Origin: an uncultured Eubacterium sp.
GTDB lineage: Bacteria > Bacillota > Clostridia > Oscillospirales > Acutalibacteraceae
Assembly (NCBI GenBank): GCA_910577215.1
Contig: CAJTMQ010000032.1
Span: 1,209 to 17,114 of the forward strand
DNA length: 15,906 nucleotides
Direction: 5' to 3'
Under the pieces are notes generated by a model. That model had not been told where the DNA came from. It was given only the letters and a program-made list of their open reading frames with translations, and ran no database searches. Of the stretch, positions 13,816-15,906 are shown piece after piece. Positions within the stretch are counted from its first letter, which is position 1, and every line of letters begins with the position of its first letter. Made by a program: the position numbers and the translations under genes.

Positions 13816-15740
13816 TATTTTAACTCCTTGTTTTCATTGCTGAGTAGTCTTTTTTTTAAAACAGGCATCCATAAGCCTGCCTGAACAGAGCGGTGGTTAA
13901 AGCCGCATTCTGTTGCTTTAACCGTGTCATACCAATCGGTGAAGCAGTTTTTATCTTTGGTATCGGAAAGATAATTCAAAATACATTCTGAAAAGGCATT
14001 TGTGGTTGCCGCTGTATCATCAAGGCAGGAGGCCCAGAGCATCCAGTCCGTTTTTGTGAAATCTTTTCTGTAATCAAGCGGTGTGCCGTATTTGTTTATT
14101 ACAGTGTGGTATTTTTCGATTTCTGCTTTATAGATGCTTTTGTCAAACAGATTAAATGCCAGAAGCCTGTCCCATACAAGATTGTATTTCAAGCTCCAGC
14201 TTTTTTCATTTCCTATTGAAAATGCAAGCCAGCCGTTTTCTGTTTTTGAAAGCCTTGTTAATTCATCTGCATATTGTTTTGCGATTTCAAGGGAATTATC
14301 CGCATTTCCTGTTAACTTTGCAATTTCAGAGAAGCAGGCAATACCCATAATGCTTTTTATTGCAAGGTTAACGTTCTTTTCACTGTGCCCTGCAAAATCA
14401 TCCGTGCAAAGCTGATTCTCAAGCACAACTGAGCACCGGATTAAATAATTTGCCCATTTCTTAAGCAAATCAAAATTTTCTTCAAGCTGTGACTTATCCT
14501 TTGTAACCAAATAATATACATAGCTTGTTATCAGCATATTACCGCATTCTTCAATCGGCATATGGCAGTTTGGATTAATAACATCCTTTTTCATTTTGTA
14601 AACAGATTTCTTTTTATGGTTATAAAGCCTGTAAATTCCGTAAACCTGCCCGTTTGCAATGGGGTACTGACCTATATCGTGCGGAGCGAAATCGTGCTTC
14701 CATGCAGCATTACGTGAAAATTCAAATATACCCGTAAGCATTGCCTTAACAAGCTCAGGACGATAGAGCAAAAACATTGGAATTGCAGGGTATGTAACAT
14801 CAACAGTGTTGATACAGCCATTGGAATTACACTCTTTTGATAAGTAAAGCAATTCACCTTTACAGTTTCTGAACAGCTTGTGTGCAGCCAAAACCTGCCT
14901 TGCAGCGGCGGTAAGTATTGCTCTATATGACTCATCAAAGTCTTCAGTGCCGCTTAATATCAGCTTGTTTTGTTCAAGCAGTCTGTTAAATAATATATTT
15001 CTGTTTTCGGAACAGTATGCGATGGCTTCTTCAATTGATTTGTGGCTTTCTGTCCATAAGGCTCTATATTTTGTGCCCATATATTCAATGGAATAAATAT
15101 CATCATATGCCGCTATGTCAGTGAATGCTGCAGAGCCCTTAACCATTGCTTTATGTGCGGTATGGATACCGAAGCTGTCTGTAGAAACTGCACCGCCGAA
15201 AAGATAAAAACAGCCCCAGTCAGCAGAGGTAACATCACCGCTTTTATGCAGCGGTTTTTGTTTTCTGCATCCCATTTTAGCTGCGTTGCCCGCAGATGTT
15301 GAAACAATTTCTTTGGCTATAGCCTTTTTCTTTTGGTTGTAGCAGAAATCTTCGTTCATATAAAGGGATATATCAACATTGTGCTCCTCGTCATCATTAA
15401 AGGCAAGCTCATACTCAATAAAGGAGCAGGGCAGAGATAGGTCATACAAATCATCCAGCAGAAGCGGTGTCCAGAACTTAACCGTAAAGGTTAATAAATC
15501 ATTTTTAAAGGTATATGCAGTTATGTAAGGTGTAACATCAACAGAGGTCTGAGGAATTGTATGCGGTTCAACACCTTTGCCCATAAAGCGATAAAGGTTA
15601 TTATCTACGGACAGTGTACCTTTAAGTCTTTTTTCAATGCCGCACCACAGCACGGTGTTGCTTTCATAAAGCAGATCGGACTTAGACCATATGCTGAAAA
15701 ACGGGTCAACTGTTATCAGCGGATAGGATGGGAGCTTCAT
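13815..15740 (-). CDS. Glutaminase-like protein (DUF4964/DUF5127/DUF4965/DUF1793 type), cytoplasmic
   Basis: This 641-residue protein begins with YPLITVDPFFSIWSKSD, the DUF4964 signature. A beta-rich N-terminal part (to about 230, DUF5127-like) is followed by an all-helical part with the family motifs NTVDVTYPAIP (311-321), APHDIGQYPIANGQVYG (352-368), MPIEECGNMLIT (394-405), DDFAGHSEKNVNLAIK (447-462), WSLKYNLVWDRLL (515-527) and the DUF1793 end TDWYDTVKATECGF (601-614). The fungal member GtaA was described as a glutaminase; the helical-barrel design also resembles glycoside hydrolases, so the bacterial substrate is open. A segment at 369-392, rich in Lys and Tyr, looks like an insertion between two conserved motifs. 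There is no signal peptide. AAAGGAG precedes the ATG. The gene sits between the unidentified upstream gene and the coupled metallophosphoesterase. Confidence 0.87.
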   Translation of the reverse strand: MKLPSYPLITVDPFFSIWSKSDLLYESNTVLWCGIEKRLKGTLSVDNNLYRFMGKGVEPHTIPQTSVDVTPYITAYTFKNDLLTFTVKFWTPLLLDDLYDLSLPCSFIEYELAFNDDEEHNVDISLYMNEDFCYNQKKKAIAKEIVSTSAGNAAKMGCRKQKPLHKSGDVTSADWGCFYLFGGAVSTDSFGIHTAHKAMVKGSAAFTDIAAYDDIYSIEYMGTKYRALWTESHKSIEEAIAYCSENRNILFNRLLEQNKLILSGTEDFDESYRAILTAAARQVLAAHKLFRNCKGELLYLSKECNSNGCINTVDVTYPAIPMFLLYRPELVKAMLTGIFEFSRNAAWKHDFAPHDIGQYPIANGQVYGIYRLYNHKKKSVYKMKKDVINPNCHMPIEECGNMLITSYVYYLVTKDKSQLEENFDLLKKWANYLIRCSVVLENQLCTDDFAGHSEKNVNLAIKSIMGIACFSEIAKLTGNADNSLEIAKQYADELTRLSKTENGWLAFSIGNEKSWSLKYNLVWDRLLAFNLFDKSIYKAEIEKYHTVINKYGTPLDYRKDFTKTDWMLWASCLDDTAATTNAFSECILNYLSDTKDKNCFTDWYDTVKATECGFNHRSVQAGLWMPVLKKRLLSNENKELK

Positions 15741-15754
15741 AGCTTAATTCTCCT

Positions 15755-15906
15755 TTATTTATGTATATCATTATAATAATTAATTTTGCCGTTATCGTCA
15801 ATTACTGCAACAATGCCGTTTTCCTCGCCGGTAAGAAAAATATCGGATTTGGCAATGCGTCTTATTCTGCGAAGTGTGATTTTATCTGCGGTTTTATAAT
15901 TATTTG
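15755..15906 (-). CDS. C-terminal end of an unidentified protein (partial)
   Basis: A minus-strand frame enters from the right edge and ends at TAA (15757-15755), giving about 50 residues that include LRRIRRIAKSDIFLTGEENG and IVAVIDDNGKINYYND. It reads as real coding sequence: codon use is like the neighbours, it stops 14 bases before the glutaminase-like ATG, and that gene's ribosome site lies in the gap. It is thus probably the preceding gene of the same operon. The fragment has alternating hydrophobic residues and a Gly-Asn turn, suggesting a beta-rich end. I do not recognise the family. Confidence 0.6.
   Translation of the reverse strand, partial: NNYKTADKITLRRIRRIAKSDIFLTGEENGIVAVIDDNGKINYYNDIHK

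Overview
The window looks like chromosomal DNA of a low-GC Firmicute, most likely a gut-type clostridium of the Ruminococcaceae/Oscillospiraceae kind. The support is the ctsR-mcsA-mcsB-clpC heat-shock operon, a ymfF/ymfH-like M16 peptidase pair, strong AGGAGG-type ribosome binding sites, AT-rich intergenic DNA and a Firmicute-style REP-associated (RAYT) transposase. The species cannot be named from sequence alone. No tRNA, rRNA, CRISPR array or prophage is visible, and no gene-free stretch exceeds about 150 bases.

Layout. (1) 1-4149, plus strand: the tail of ctsR, then mcsA, mcsB and clpC, closed by a bidirectional terminator at 4156-4186. The encoded proteins are the CtsR repressor, the McsA/McsB arginine kinase pair that inactivates CtsR and tags proteins, and the ClpC unfoldase that feeds tagged proteins to ClpP. 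The McsB here has a modified active site. (2) 4188-5327, minus strand: a YfcE/MJ0936-type phosphodiesterase broken by a one-base frameshift, followed by an alpha/beta hydrolase. (3) 5426-6331, plus strand: three tightly packed small genes of unknown function. (4) 6480-11923, plus strand: a compact operon with an inactive and an active M16 peptidase, lgt, folD and a kinase-like phosphotransferase. Gaps are 1 to 21 bases, and the last gene overlaps folD by one base. (5) 11948-12411, plus strand: a RAYT transposase gene with a one-base frameshift. It carries two GTAG-headed REP-like palindromes inside its own coding sequence. (6) 12448-15906, minus strand: the end of an unidentified gene, then a cytoplasmic glutaminase-like DUF4965-family protein translationally coupled (TAATG overlap) to a large metallophosphoesterase. 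A second bidirectional terminator lies at 12412-12440.

The most notable signals are the REP pair within the RAYT gene, whose only four differences are two compensatory base-pair swaps, the altered catalytic residues of McsB, and the unknown three-gene small-protein cluster. Two genes, the phosphodiesterase and the RAYT, each appear to lack a single A in a short A run. This could be real decay or a sequence error.
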